A DNA stretch of 64,000 bases from Pseudomonas sp. St316 (GTDB taxonomy: Bacteria; Pseudomonadota; Gammaproteobacteria; Pseudomonadales; Pseudomonadaceae). The position numbers and the translations under genes were made by a program. The stretch covers positions 5,146,001 to 5,210,000 of the forward strand of contig NZ_AP021901.1 in assembly GCF_018325905.1 (NCBI RefSeq), given 5' to 3'. Of this stretch, positions 44,845 to 54,554 are shown piece by piece. Under the pieces are notes generated by a model. It was not told the origin of the DNA. It did no database searches and saw only the letters and a list, made by a program, of their open reading frames with translations. The first letter of the stretch is position 1. The number at the start of each line of letters is the position of its first letter.

Positions 44845-45459
44845 ATGACTGACACCGTTCAAGGTGACAAGAGCCTTTACGAAAAAACACCCTCGCAGTT
44901 CAACTACGCACCGCCGGATATCTTGCACAAATACATTGAGTCACTGGACACGAAAGAGCCCTCCGAGGTTCTCAACGCCCTGATGAAACAAGAAAAATTG
45001 AACGACGACGCCAACCAGCAGATTCAAGCCTGGCAACAAGAAAGCCGTCGACCAAATCGAACCCGTCTCATTGTAAAGTTAATCAACCATACCGACCGGG
45101 CACTTGCCGTGGGTGAAAACGACGTTGACCTGGACGCCGAAGAACGAGACTTCCTGAGTATTACTCCTTGGGACATCCTGGCCTTTAAACTCGACTTCGA
45201 ATATTCCAGGCAACTGGGCAGCCGCAGTAAGGACATGTACAGAAACTTTATTGTGTTTGGCGACAAGGATTGCGGCTTCGTCTTTAACTTCGGTTTGCGC
45301 GTCAACACGTCTTTCGGTGTAATTTCATCGACGCTGACGCCCATCCGGACAAACAGGGTGACTTCTATCGGCGCTACGCCAATCAAGTGCTCGACCCGAA
45401 TCTCTCATGCGGCGAATGATGAACCCTACGGGTTCACCGTGGAAATCACGCTGGCTTGA
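44845..45459 (+). CDS. Orphan protein of unknown function
   Basis: A 204-aa protein with no recognised family. Residues 1-75 are hydrophilic and helical with many Gln, Asn and Lys (DILHKYIESLDTKEPSEVLNALMKQEKL). From about 75 the pattern turns to alternating beta strands (RTRLIVKLINHTDRALAVG, FIVFGDKDCGFVFNFGLRVNTSFGVISS, GFTVEITLA), suggesting a beta-sandwich. There is no signal peptide. Base composition is visibly lower in GC than its neighbours, compatible with horizontal acquisition. AAAAGGAA precedes the ATG at 44845. It is followed by about 200 bases without a gene. Confidence 0.6.
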   Translation: MTDTVQGDKSLYEKTPSQFNYAPPDILHKYIESLDTKEPSEVLNALMKQEKLNDDANQQIQAWQQESRRPNRTRLIVKLINHTDRALAVGENDVDLDAEERDFLSITPWDILAFKLDFEYSRQLGSRSKDMYRNFIVFGDKDCGFVFNFGLRVNTSFGVISSTLTPIRTNRVTSIGATPIKCSTRISHAANDEPYGFTVEITLA

Positions 45460-45669
45460 TAGGTGGCCCCGCCAGGTTCATCTGACGGGGTATCCGCCGC
45501 CCCATTCGGAAGGTCTTTCGAAAGGTCTGTTCATACACTTTCACAGGTGCGCAACAAATCACCTACAAAATTCGCCGCCGATGCCCTATCAACCAAGACG
45601 ACGTCAGTTTATAAAAGCAACTTCGTTCCACAGCTATTGACACAAACCGACGCAATTACGCATTTTGTT

Positions 45670-46302
45670 TCATTTGCGCAGGTGGGGGCTCAGGCGCAGC
45701 ATATCCAGCCCGGCTTCCACCCAGCGCTCAGCCTCACCGGCCAGGTCGAAGCTGTCGGGGGCCAGCAACCACTGATACAAAATGCCGTCGATGTAGGCGT
45801 GAATAGCGACCGCCGCCCTTTCAGGATTCAGATCGTCCGGCAGTTGACCGCGCTTCATCGCGTTGCGCAACGACAACGCAATACGCACATTGCAGTCGAG
45901 GCTGACCTCGCGCCGCTGCTGGCGTAGATCACACATTTCATCGGTGAATTCGCACTTATGGAACAGAATCTCATTAATGCGTCGGGTTTTCGGGTCCAGG
46001 GCCACCTGCTGGAACAACCGGACCAGCAGCTTGCGAATACAGCCCAGCGGATCAAGCTCTTCTTCTCTCTCACTGGCACGGGCCAGCTCATCAAGGGGCT
46101 CGTGCAAGGTATCGAGCATGGCCTGGAGCAGGTCCGCCTTGTTGCTGAAATGCCAATAGATGGCGCCGCGCGTCACGCCGGCCAATGTGGCGATGTCGGC
46201 CAGCGTCGTACGCGCCACGCCTCGCTCGAAAAACGCCTTTTCGGCGGCTTCGAGTATCTGGCTGCGAGTCTCCTGGGCTTCCTCTTTGGTACGGCGGACC
46301 AT
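45670..46302 (-). CDS. emhR: TetR-family repressor of the RND pump (EmhR/TtgR)
   Basis: A 210-aa repressor, the length of P. putida TtgR. N-terminal helix-turn-helix [55 protein letters not shown] (about 1-55) and a ligand-binding domain that in TtgR binds antibiotics and plant phenolics. It is divergent from emhABC. The start MVRRTKE at 46302 matches homologues. Confidence 0.92.
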   Translation of the reverse strand: MVRRTKEEAQETRSQILEAAEKAFFERGVARTTLADIATLAGVTRGAIYWHFSNKADLLQAMLDTLHEPLDELARASEREEELDPLGCIRKLLVRLFQQVALDPKTRRINEILFHKCEFTDEMCDLRQQRREVSLDCNVRIALSLRNAMKRGQLPDDLNPERAAVAIHAYIDGILYQWLLAPDSFDLAGEAERWVEAGLDMLRLSPHLRK

Positions 46303-46447
46303 GGCAGTAAACACCTCAATCAGGATGCGTCAGCAATGCGTAAGAATCAGCTGAACAAAATATGAGGCGACGTCTCTTGGAACGCGTCTCTGACTTACAC
46401 AGGCCTTTGTCAGGCTTTTGTAAATCCGGATATTACGCAATTTGGCT

Positions 46448-46478
46448 GTTTACAAACAACCATGTACGTAAGTATATT
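46448..46478 (+). promoter_or_regulatory. emhABC promoter overlapping a TtgR-type operator
   Basis: TTTACAAACAACCATGTACG TAAGTATAT agrees almost completely with the P. putida ttgABC operator as remembered. A -35 TTTACA (46449-46454) and -10 TATATT (46473-46478), spacer 18, lie within it, so repressor binding would block RNA polymerase. Confidence 0.85.
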
Positions 46479-46567
46479 TCTTAGCATCCTACTAATTGAA
46501 ATAGTGCGCCTTTTTACCTTTCCATCTTTCGAGTGCGCTCGTTGCGCGCCTGGACCCGAGGATTTCC

Positions 46568-47725
46568 ATGCAATTCAAGCCAGCTGTTACTGCCCTGGTT
46601 ACTGCCATCGCCCTGGCATCGCTGCTCAGCGGATGCAAAAAGGAAGAGGCTGCACCTGCTCCTCCGCCTCCTCAGGTCGGCGTCGTAACCCTCAAGACCC
46701 AGCCTTTCACCCTGACGTCGGAGCTTCCGGGGCGCACCAGCGCGTTCCGCGTCGCCGAAGTTCGTCCACAGGTCAACGGCATCATTCTCAAGCGCCTGTT
46801 CAAGGAAGGCGCCGACGTCAAGGCCGGCCAGCAGTTGTACCAGATCGACCCGGCCGTCTATGAAGCGACCCTCAAGAGCGCCGAAGCCAACCTGCGTTCC
46901 ACCAAGTCGATTGCCGACCGCTACAAGCAACTGGTGGACGAACAGGCAGTGAGCCGTCAGGAATACGACACCGCCGTGGCCAACCGCCTGGAGTCGGAAG
47001 CCAACCTGCAGACTGCCCAGATCAACGTGCGCTACACCAAGGTCTATGCGCCGATCTCCGGTCGCATCGGCCGCTCCTCGGTCACCGAAGGAGCATTGGT
47101 GAGCAACGGCCAGGCCGACGCGCTGGCGACCATCCAGCAACTGGACCCGATCTATGTCGACGTGACGCAGAGTTCGGTCGAACTGCTGCAACTGCGCCGC
47201 GAGCTGGAAAGTGGCCGTTTGCAAAAGGCCGGCGAAAACGCCGCCATGGTCAAGCTCACCCTGGAAGACGGCAGCCTGTATCCGCACGAAGGCAAGCTGG
47301 AATTCTCCGAAGTGTCGGTCGACCAGACCACCGGTTCCGTGACCTTGCGCGCCGTATTCCCCAACCCTGACCACACCCTGCTGCCGGGCATGTTCGTCCA
47401 CGCGCAACTGCAGGCGGGTGTGAACAGCGCGGCGATCCTGGCACCGCAGCAAGGCGTGACCCGCGACCTCAAGGGTGCGCCGACCGCCCTGGTCGTGGGC
47501 GCTGACAACAAGGTCGAACTGCGTCAGCTCAAGGCCAGCCGCACCGTCGGCAGCCAATGGCTGATCGAAGATGGGCTCAAGGCTGGCGATCGCCTAATCA
47601 CCGAAGGGTTGCAGTTCGTACGCCCTGGCGTGGAAGTCAAAGCCACCGAAGCCACCAACGTTGGCACCAAGAACCCGGTCCCCGCACAGGCAGCCGATAA
47701 AGCCGCCGGCGGCAAAGGGGAGTAA
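46568..47725 (+). CDS. emhA: RND efflux periplasmic adaptor lipoprotein
   Basis: A 385-aa membrane fusion protein of the MexA/TtgA/EmhA group. Lipobox LLSGC (Cys23); beta-barrel, lipoyl (VRPQVNGIILKRLFKEGADVKAGQQLYQIDP) and alpha-hairpin (SRQEYDTAVANRLESEANL) domains in the usual order. It links the inner-membrane pump to the outer-membrane channel. First gene of emhABC, 3 bases before emhB. Confidence 0.95.
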   Translation: MQFKPAVTALVTAIALASLLSGCKKEEAAPAPPPPQVGVVTLKTQPFTLTSELPGRTSAFRVAEVRPQVNGIILKRLFKEGADVKAGQQLYQIDPAVYEATLKSAEANLRSTKSIADRYKQLVDEQAVSRQEYDTAVANRLESEANLQTAQINVRYTKVYAPISGRIGRSSVTEGALVSNGQADALATIQQLDPIYVDVTQSSVELLQLRRELESGRLQKAGENAAMVKLTLEDGSLYPHEGKLEFSEVSVDQTTGSVTLRAVFPNPDHTLLPGMFVHAQLQAGVNSAAILAPQQGVTRDLKGAPTALVVGADNKVELRQLKASRTVGSQWLIEDGLKAGDRLITEGLQFVRPGVEVKATEATNVGTKNPVPAQAADKAAGGKGE

Positions 47726-47728
47726 ACC

Positions 47729-50700
47729 ATGTCGAAATTCTTTATCGACCGTCCGATTTTCGCCTGGGTGATCGCCCTGGTGATCATGCTGGTCGGGGCC
47801 CTATCGATCCTCAAATTGCCGATCAACCAGTACCCGAGCATTGCACCACCGGCCATTGCGATCCAAGTGACCTACCCGGGCGCGTCCGCGCAAACCGTGC
47901 AGGACACCGTGGTACAGGTGATCGAGCAGCAGCTCAACGGCATCGACAACCTGCGTTATGTGTCCTCGGAAAGTAACTCCGACGGCAGCATGACCATCAC
48001 GGCCACCTTCGAGCAAGGCACCAACTCCGATACCGCCCAGGTTCAGGTGCAGAACAAGCTGAACCTGGCCACCCCGCTGCTGCCGCAAGAAGTGCAGCAA
48101 CAGGGCATCCGCGTGACCAAGTCAGTGCGAAACTTCCTGATGGTGATCGGCGTGGTGTCGCGCGACGGCAGCATGACCCGGGAAGACTTGTCCAACTACA
48201 TCGTGTCCAACATGCAGGACCCGATCTCGCGGACCGCCGGTGTCGGTGACTTCCAGGTCTTTGGTGCCCAGTATGCGATGCGGATCTGGCTCGACCCGGC
48301 CAAGCTGAACAACTTCAACCTGACCCCGGTGGATGTGAGCACGGCGATTTCCGCGCAGAACGTGCAGATCGCCTCCGGCCAGCTCGGCGGCCTGCCGGCC
48401 ATGCCCGGCCAACAACTGAACGCCACCATCATCGGCAAGACCCGCCTGCAGACCGCCGAGCAATTCAAGGCGATCCTGCTCAAGGTCAACCCGGACGGCT
48501 CGCAAGTGCGTGTCGGCGACGTGGCCGATGTCGCCCTGGGTGGCGAGAGCTACAGCATCAATGCCCAGTTCAACGGCTCCCCGGCCTCCGGCCTGGCAGT
48601 GCGTCTGGCAACTGGCGCCAACGCCCTCGATACGGCCAAGGCCCTGCGCAAGACCGTCAACGACCTCAAGCCGTTCTTCCCGCAAGGCCTGGAAGTGGTG
48701 TTCCCCTACGACACCACCCCGGTAGTGAGCGAATCGATCAAGGGCGTGGTTGAAACCCTGATCGAGGCGGTCGCGCTGGTGTTCCTGGTGATGTTCCTGT
48801 TCTTGCAGAACTTCCGCGCCACCATCATCACCACGATGACGGTGCCGGTGGTACTGCTCGGTACCTTCGGCATCCTTGCGGCATTCGGTTTCAGCATCAA
48901 CACCCTGACCATGTTCGGCATGGTGCTGGCCATCGGCTTGCTGGTGGACGACGCCATCGTCGTGGTGGAAAACGTCGAACGGGTGATGAGCGAAGAAGGT
49001 CTGTCGCCCAAGGAGGCCACCAAGAAATCCATGGGGCAGATCCAGGGGGCCCTGGTGGGTATCGCCCTGGTGCTCTCGGCGGTGCTGCTGCCGATGGCGT
49101 TCTTCGGCGGCTCCACCGGTGTGATCTACAAGCAGTTCTCCATCACCATCGTCTCGGCCATGGCCCTGTCGGTATTGGTTGCACTGATCTTCACCCCGGC
49201 CCTGTGCGCCACCATGCTCAAGCCCATCCCCAAGGGTGAGCACGGCACGCCGAAACGCGGTTTCTTCGGCTGGTTCAACCGCACCTTCGACCGTGGCGTC
49301 AGAAGCTACGAGCGCGGCGTGGGCAACATGCTCAAGCACAAGGCCCCGTACCTGCTGGCCTACATCATCATCGTGGTGGGCATGGTCTGGCTGTTCACCC
49401 GCATTCCGACGGCGTTCCTGCCCGAAGAAGACCAGGGTGTGCTGTTTGCCCAGGTGCAGACACCGGCCGGTTCCAGCGCCGAGCGTACCCAGGTGGTGGT
49501 GGACAAGATGCGTGAGTTCCTGCTGCGCCCAAGCAAGGACGGCGGCGAAGGCGATGGCGTGGCCTCGGTGTTCACCGTGACCGGCTTCAACTTCGCCGGT
49601 CGTGGCCAGAGCTCCGGCCTGGCGTTCATCATGCTCAAGCCGTGGGAAGAACGTAACGCTGACAACAGCGTGTTCAAGATCGCCGGCCGCGCCCAGCAAC
49701 ACTTCTTCACCTTCCGCGATGCGATGGTGTTCGCCTTCGCACCGCCAGCGGTGATGGAACTGGGTAACGCCACCGGTTTCGACGTGTTCCTGCAGGACCG
49801 CGCCGGCATCGGTCACGAGAAGTTGATGGAAGCCCGCAACCAGTTCCTGGGCATGGCGGCCCAGAGCAAGATACTGGCCCAGGTGCGCCCGAACGGCCTG
49901 AACGATGAACCGCAATACCAGTTGGAAATCGATGACGAGAAGGCCAGCGCGCTGGGCATTACCCTCTCGAACATCAACAACACGCTGTCGATTGCCTTGG
50001 GCAGTAACTATGTGAACGACTTCATCGACCGTGGTCGAGTGAAGCGGGTATACGTTCAGGGTCAGCCGAATGCGCGCATGAGTCCCGAAGACCTGAAGAA
50101 GTGGTACGTGCGCAACAGCGCCGGAACCATGGTGCCGTTCAGCGCGTTCGCCAAGGGCGAATGGGTCTACGGCTCGCCGAAACTGGCGCGATACAACGGC
50201 GTGGAAGCGATGGAAATCCTCGGCACCCCGGCGCCTGGCTACTCCACCGGTGAAGCCATGGCCGAAGTCGAAGCCATCGCCAAGAAACTACCGGCCGGTG
50301 TCGGTATTTCCTGGACGGGCCTGTCCTACGAGGAACGTCTGTCGGGCTCCCAGGCGCCAGCGTTGTACGCCTTGTCGCTGCTGATGGTGTTCCTGTGCCT
50401 GGCGGCGCTGTATGAAAGTTGGTCGATTCCGATCGCGGTCATGCTCGTGGTGCCACTGGGGATCATCGGTGCCTTGATGGCGACCAGCCTGCGTGGCCTG
50501 TCCAACGACGTGTACTTCCAGGTGGGCTTGCTGACCACCATCGGCCTGGCGGCGAAAAACGCCATTCTGATTGTAGAGTTCGCCAAGGAGCTTCACGAAC
50601 AGGGTCGAACCTTGGTGGAAGCCGCCATTGAAGCCTGTAGGATGCGTCTGAGACCGATCATCATGACGTCCCTGGCGTTCGTCCTCGGCGTGGTTCCGCT

Positions 50701-50893
50701 GGCGATCTCCACGGGCGCAGGTTCAGGCAGCCAGCACGCCATCGGTACCGGTGTGATCGGCGGTATGCTCACCGCGACCATCCTGGCAATCTTCTGGGTG
50801 CCATTGTTCTTCGTGACCGTGTCGTCGATAGGCCGTCGCAAAAATACCGACGGGCACGACACTCCTGAAACTTCCAAAGAGGCTGGCCAATGA
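47729..50893 (+). CDS. emhB: RND multidrug efflux permease
   Basis: A 1054-aa proton-driven inner-membrane transporter of the HAE1 family (MexB/TtgB/EmhB). 12 membrane segments and two large periplasmic loops; the proton-relay aspartates are in [23 protein letters not shown], and the N-terminus [21 protein letters not shown] is canonical. Exports antibiotics, dyes and aromatic hydrocarbons. It overlaps emhC by 4 bases. Confidence 0.96.
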   Translation: MSKFFIDRPIFAWVIALVIMLVGALSILKLPINQYPSIAPPAIAIQVTYPGASAQTVQDTVVQVIEQQLNGIDNLRYVSSESNSDGSMTITATFEQGTNSDTAQVQVQNKLNLATPLLPQEVQQQGIRVTKSVRNFLMVIGVVSRDGSMTREDLSNYIVSNMQDPISRTAGVGDFQVFGAQYAMRIWLDPAKLNNFNLTPVDVSTAISAQNVQIASGQLGGLPAMPGQQLNATIIGKTRLQTAEQFKAILLKVNPDGSQVRVGDVADVALGGESYSINAQFNGSPASGLAVRLATGANALDTAKALRKTVNDLKPFFPQGLEVVFPYDTTPVVSESIKGVVETLIEAVALVFLVMFLFLQNFRATIITTMTVPVVLLGTFGILAAFGFSINTLTMFGMVLAIGLLVDDAIVVVENVERVMSEEGLSPKEATKKSMGQIQGALVGIALVLSAVLLPMAFFGGSTGVIYKQFSITIVSAMALSVLVALIFTPALCATMLKPIPKGEHGTPKRGFFGWFNRTFDRGVRSYERGVGNMLKHKAPYLLAYIIIVVGMVWLFTRIPTAFLPEEDQGVLFAQVQTPAGSSAERTQVVVDKMREFLLRPSKDGGEGDGVASVFTVTGFNFAGRGQSSGLAFIMLKPWEERNADNSVFKIAGRAQQHFFTFRDAMVFAFAPPAVMELGNATGFDVFLQDRAGIGHEKLMEARNQFLGMAAQSKILAQVRPNGLNDEPQYQLEIDDEKASALGITLSNINNTLSIALGSNYVNDFIDRGRVKRVYVQGQPNARMSPEDLKKWYVRNSAGTMVPFSAFAKGEWVYGSPKLARYNGVEAMEILGTPAPGYSTGEAMAEVEAIAKKLPAGVGISWTGLSYEERLSGSQAPALYALSLLMVFLCLAALYESWSIPIAVMLVVPLGIIGALMATSLRGLSNDVYFQVGLLTTIGLAAKNAILIVEFAKELHEQGRTLVEAAIEACRMRLRPIIMTSLAFVLGVVPLAISTGAGSGSQHAIGTGVIGGMLTATILAIFWVPLFFVTVSSIGRRKNTDGHDTPETSKEAGQ

Positions 50894-52347
50894 GCAAGTC
50901 GCTACTCTCCCTGACCATCGCTGCCGTCGTGCTCAGCGGTTGCTCGCTGATCCCCGACTATCAGCGGCCCGAAGCACCGGTCGCGGCGCAATACCCACAA
51001 GGGTCTGCCTACGAGGCGGCCAATGCGCCCGGCCAGGCCGCCGCCGAGCAAGGCTGGAAGCAGTTTTTCCATGACCCGGCGTTGCAGCAGCTGATCCAGG
51101 TCGCCCTGGAAAACAACCGCGACCTGCGCGTCGCGGCCCTGAACATCGATGCCTATGCCGCGCAATACCGCATCCAGCGCGCGGACCTGTTCCCGGCGGT
51201 CTCGGCCACCGGTTCCGGCAGCCGTCAGCGCTTGCCAGCGCGGGCGTCGCAGACCGGTGAAGCGGGCATCAGCAGCTCCTACTCGGCCACCCTGGGTATC
51301 AGTGCCTATGAACTGGACCTGTTCGGTCGGGTTCGCAGCCTGAGCGAGCAAGCCCTGCAAAGCTACTTCGCCACCGAAGAAGCTCGTCGCAGCACTCAAA
51401 TCAGCCTGGTGGCCAGCGTCGCCAATGCCTACCTGACCTGGCAAGCCGATAAGGAACTGCTCAAGCTGACCCAGGAAACCCTGGGCGCTTACGATCAAAG
51501 CCTCAAGCTGACCTCGCGCAGCGCCGAAGTCGGCGTGGCCTCGGCCCTGGACCTGAGCCAGGCGCGCACCGCCGTGGAAAACGCCCGCGTGCAACTGGCC
51601 CGCTACACCCGCCAGGTTGCCCAGGACGAAAACAGCCTGACCCTGCTGCTGGGCACCGGCCTGCCGGCCAACCTGCACACCCAACCGCTGAGCGATGACC
51701 TGCTCAGCGAAGTGCCGGCCGGACTGCCGTCGGATCTGCTGCAACGTCGTCCGGACATTCTCCAGGCCGAACGCAACTTGCTGGCCGCCAACGCCAACAT
51801 CGGCGCCGCGCGGGCTGCGTTCTTCCCGAGCATCAGCCTGACGGCCAACGCCGGCACCCTGAGCCCGGACCTGTCCGGCCTGTTCAAGGGTGGTTCGGGC
51901 ACCTGGACCTTCGCGCCGCAAATCAACCTGCCGATCTTCAACGCCGGCAGCCTGCGGGCGAGCCTGGACTACGCCAAGATCCAGAAAGACATCAACGTCG
52001 CGCAGTACGAGAAGTCGATTCAGACCGCGTTCCAGGAAGTCTCCGACGGCCTGGCCGCACGGCGGACCTACAATGAACAGCTGCAGGCCCAGACCGCCTT
52101 CGTCGCCGCCAACCAGGACTACTACCGCCTGGCCGAGCGTCGCTACCGCATCGGCGTCGACAGCAACCTGACCTTCCTCGACGCCCAACGCCAACTGTTC
52201 AGCGCCCAACAATCGCTGATCACCGACCGTCTCTCGCAATTGACCAGTGAGGTCAATCTGTACAAGGCACTGGGCGGTGGCTGGAACGCCGAGACGGGCA
52301 AGAACGAACCGGTGAAAGAAGAAGCGCCGAAGATGAAGCTGTTCTGA
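50890..52347 (+). CDS. emhC: Outer-membrane efflux channel lipoprotein
   Basis: A 485-aa TolC-like channel of the OprM/TtgC/EmhC group. Lipobox LSGC (Cys18), two repeated OEP domains (about 60-270 and 285-470) with the typical [35 protein letters not shown] helix. It completes the tripartite pump. A strong terminator follows. Confidence 0.95.
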   Translation: MSKSLLSLTIAAVVLSGCSLIPDYQRPEAPVAAQYPQGSAYEAANAPGQAAAEQGWKQFFHDPALQQLIQVALENNRDLRVAALNIDAYAAQYRIQRADLFPAVSATGSGSRQRLPARASQTGEAGISSSYSATLGISAYELDLFGRVRSLSEQALQSYFATEEARRSTQISLVASVANAYLTWQADKELLKLTQETLGAYDQSLKLTSRSAEVGVASALDLSQARTAVENARVQLARYTRQVAQDENSLTLLLGTGLPANLHTQPLSDDLLSEVPAGLPSDLLQRRPDILQAERNLLAANANIGAARAAFFPSISLTANAGTLSPDLSGLFKGGSGTWTFAPQINLPIFNAGSLRASLDYAKIQKDINVAQYEKSIQTAFQEVSDGLAARRTYNEQLQAQTAFVAANQDYYRLAERRYRIGVDSNLTFLDAQRQLFSAQQSLITDRLSQLTSEVNLYKALGGGWNAETGKNEPVKEEAPKMKLF

Positions 52348-52371
52348 TTGATGTTTGAACGCTGAAACACG

Positions 52372-52398
52372 AAGCCCACCGAAAGGTGGGCTTTTTGT
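52372..52398 (+). terminator. Rho-independent terminator after emhABC
   Basis: AAGCCCACC-GAAA-GGTGGGCTTTTTG: a 9-bp stem with a tetraloop and T-run. Confidence 0.94.
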
Positions 52399-52407
52399 TT
52401 GTGCGTG

Positions 52408-52498
52408 CTGTGTGGGAGCAAGACTTGCCCACGATGAAGGCGATGCGGTCTTGCAGAAACCGAGACGCCTGTTTCGCGAGCAAGCTTTGCTCCCACAG
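52408..52498. repeat. REP inverted pair
   Basis: TGTGGGAGCAAGACTTGCCCACGATG and TTTCGCGAGCAAGCTTTGCTCCCACAG, arms slightly diverged from each other. Confidence 0.88.
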
Positions 52499-52524
52499 CC
52501 CAGCATGGGATAAATCCCACCCAA

Positions 52525-52878
52525 CTAACGTGGGTCGACGATATCCAGCGCTCGACTGGCCAACAACTCACCCAAGTCAATCATCTGCGCCACGCCGAGC
52601 GCGACATGCCGCCGCGAGCCTTCCAGATCGAACGCCAGGTCGTTGACCATGGCACTGGCCGAGGCCAGGGTTTCGCTGAGATTTGCTAGCAGGCACTCGG
52701 TGTCGAGGGTATCGATGACGGTGAAAACTTGAGTAGATGAGGTGTTGGGTTTTGGGGCGGGAGTGGTGCCCAGATGGTAATCGAGTGCTCGGTCTGCGGC
52801 CTCATGGAGCTTTTCTGGATCGGGGTCGTTGTAGGGGAAGGTGCACTCTGATGGCGAAGAAGGATGATGTTTTTTCAT
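52525..52878 (-). CDS. DUF6124 family small protein
   Basis: A 117-aa cytoplasmic helical protein: DPEKLHEAADRALDYHL, then after a Pro-Ser-Thr-rich linker FTVIDTLDTECLLANLSETLASASAMVNDLAFDLEGSRRHVALGVAQMIDLGELLASRALD, the DUF6124 pattern found in many copies in pseudomonads. Function unknown. GGAG precedes the ATG at 52878. Its 5' leader shares a hairpin element with the leader of the DUF3077 gene at 15.4 kb. Confidence 0.85.
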   Translation of the reverse strand: MKKHHPSSPSECTFPYNDPDPEKLHEAADRALDYHLGTTPAPKPNTSSTQVFTVIDTLDTECLLANLSETLASASAMVNDLAFDLEGSRRHVALGVAQMIDLGELLASRALDIVDPR

Positions 52879-52913
52879 AACGGCGCTCCTGCATCAATTG
52901 GAGCCCGAGACAT

Positions 52914-52994
52914 TGGGTCCGGGCGCTGGCGCCTAATGAATTCGGCGGGCTTGCAGTCCCGGTCGCTGAGTGGGCAGCGACCGGGACAGGCTAG
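52914..52994 (-). promoter_or_regulatory. Hairpin leader upstream of the DUF6124 gene
   Basis: In the gene direction: GTCCCGGTCGCTG-loop-CAGCGACCGGGAC (a 13-bp perfect stem, plus coordinates 52956-52987), then N8, CCCG, GAATTCA and AGGCGCCAGCGCCC (52921-52934). The same blocks in the same order occur at 15079-15137. Confidence 0.7.
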
Positions 52995-53089
52995 ATTTAC
53001 CGCTTCCGAGCAGCAACCTTAAAACCTCGTCGGAAAAGTCGTCGAGTCTGTCAGACCGGCCACACATCTTGTGCGAGCTTGCTCGCGAT

Positions 53090-53437
53090 AGCGGCCTGTC
53101 AGCTGGCTTTGCTCTTGTTGACTGGGTACATATCCGTTTTCGTGGTAACGGCGACTTAGGGTTTCGCCCTTACGGCGAGTCACTTTCGAAAAGCGCGAAA
53201 GTAACCAAAGCGCTCCTGCCCCACCACTCGGCACCTCGCCTAGGCTCGGTGTGCCCTCACTCCGGCATTGCTCCGTGGGCCGCCGCGAAGGACCATCCAT
53301 GGTCCAGCGCGGCTACCTCGGCATCCATGCCGAGGTGCCCACTGCGCAATGCCTGCGTTCGGCCAGCGTGGTTAACGGGGCGCCGAGATCAACGTCCGCC
53401 ACGAGGCGGCCTAGTAGCCGACCTGGTTCTTGGTGAG
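53090..53437 (+). repeat. Long inverted repeat, left arm
   Basis: About 345 bp, from CGGCCTGTCAGCTGGC to CCGACCTGGTTCTTGG, about 90% identical to the reverse complement of 53929-54273. It has internal symmetry (CCGGCATCC...-type stems at the centre) and starts directly at the end of a half-REP (53076-53092). Confidence 0.92.
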
Positions 53438-53449
53438 ACCGCGTTTCTC

Positions 53450-53543
53450 CTGTGGGAGCAAAGCTTGCTCGCGATGGCGGTGGGTCAGTCACATGGATGT
53501 TGAGCCTACTGGCCTCATCGCGAGCAAGCTCGCTCCCACAATT
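53450..53543. repeat. REP inverted pair within the composite repeat
   Basis: CTGTGGGAGCAAAGCTTGCTCGCGATGG and CATCGCGAGCAAGCTCGCTCCCACA, just after the left arm. Confidence 0.9.
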
Positions 53544-53612
53544 GGGATTGGGGACAGCCGAAGAAACAGGTTGGCTATAAGGGAGCCTTCGCGAGCAGGC
53601 TTTGCTCCCACA

Positions 53613-53930
53613 GATCTGATGGGTGTACGACCGGGAGAGCCAGGTCGGCTATCAGGCCGCCTCGCGAGCAAGCTTTACTCCCACAGATCTGATGGGTGTA
53701 CGACCGGGAGAGCCAGGTCGGCTATCAGGCCGCCTCGCGAGCAAGCTTTACTCCCACAGATCTGATGGGTGTACGACCGGGAGAGCCAGGTCGGCTATCA
53801 GGCCGCCTCGCGAGCAAGCTTTACTCCCACAGATCTGATGGGTGTACGACCGGGAGAGCCAGGTCGGCTGTCAGGCCGCCTCGCGAGCAAGCTTTGCTCC
53901 CACAACAGCTCTGATGGGTGCACGACCGTG
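53613..53930 (+). repeat. 73-bp tandem repeat array (4 copies plus partial)
   Basis: The unit GATCTGATGGGTGTACGACC...GCCGCCTCGCGAGCAAGCTTTACTCCCACA starts at 53613, 53686, 53759 and 53832; a diverged fifth begins near 53908 and runs into the right inverted arm. Each unit carries one REP arm (CTCGCGAGCAAGCTTTACTCCCAC) and a piece of the inverted-arm end (CCAGGTCGGCT...CAGGCCGCCTCG). Confidence 0.95.
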
Positions 53931-54273
53931 AGAACCAGGTCGGCTGTCAGGCCGCCTCGTGGCGGACGTTGATCTCGGCGCCCCGTTAACCACGATGGCC
54001 GAACGCAGGCATTGCGCAGTGGGCATCCCGGCATGGATGCCGGGATAGCCGCGCTGGGCCATGGATGGCCCTTCGCGGCGGGCCCACGGAGCAATGCCGA
54101 AGTGAGGGCATGCCGAGCCTAGGCGAGGCACCAAGTGGTGGGGCAAAAGCGCTTTGGTTACTTTCGCGCTTTTCGAAAGTGACCCGCCGTCAGGGCGGAA
54201 CCCTAAGTCGCCGTTACCGCGAAAACGGATATGTACTCAGTCAACAAGAACAAGGCCAGCTGTCAGGCCGCCA
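53929..54273 (-). repeat. Long inverted repeat, right arm
   Basis: Reverse-complement partner of 53090-53437, ending directly at a half-REP (54272-54298). Differences are scattered single bases plus a few indels. Confidence 0.92.
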
Positions 54274-54328
54274 TCGCGAGCAAGCTCGCTCCCACAGTAA
54301 TTGCGTCTATCCAACCAATTGTTTTGCC

Positions 54329-54343
54329 GTTCGATAATCGCCC
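54329..54343 (+). promoter_or_regulatory. PcaR-like binding site upstream of the porin gene
   Basis: GTTCGATAATCGCCC matches at 14 of 15 positions the PcaR site (GTTCGATAATCGCAC) known from the P. putida pca regulon. It lies 211 bases before the porin ATG. The GATAAT part could be the -10. Confidence 0.7.
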
Positions 54344-54554
54344 AAAACCCGCAAACGGCAATTGAACCGATCCCGGGCGGCCCTTCACCATCGCTCGCAC
54401 AAAACCAATAACAACAGGTTCGAAGCCATGCCCCTACGCCCCGCCTCGCCAGGCTGATCCCTCGATCATCTAACCGCCCAGGTTCCACCGTACCGTCTGC
54501 AATCCAAAGTTGCGGCAACGACCCGTTTTGCCCATAAAAATCAGAGACACGCCC

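Larger units (their letters stand above)
52995..54300. other. Gene-free composite repeat region
   Basis: No credible gene on either strand. From about 53070 to 54298 it consists of a half-REP, a left arm of about 345 bp, a REP pair, a 73-bp tandem array, a right arm inverted relative to the left and a final half-REP. Open frames here are translations of repeats. Confidence 0.85.

Noticed and set aside
48122-49915. A 597-aa minus-strand open frame
   Set aside because: Antisense to emhB, with the same His/Gln/Asp-rich shadow composition.
53613-53930. Possible CRISPR array
   Set aside because: The 73-bp units are direct tandem repeats without unique spacers, and no cas genes are present.
53623-53972. 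Overlapping 67-72-aa frames spaced 73 bases apart
   Set aside because: They are translations of the 73-bp repeat; 73 is not a multiple of three, so each frame merely restarts.
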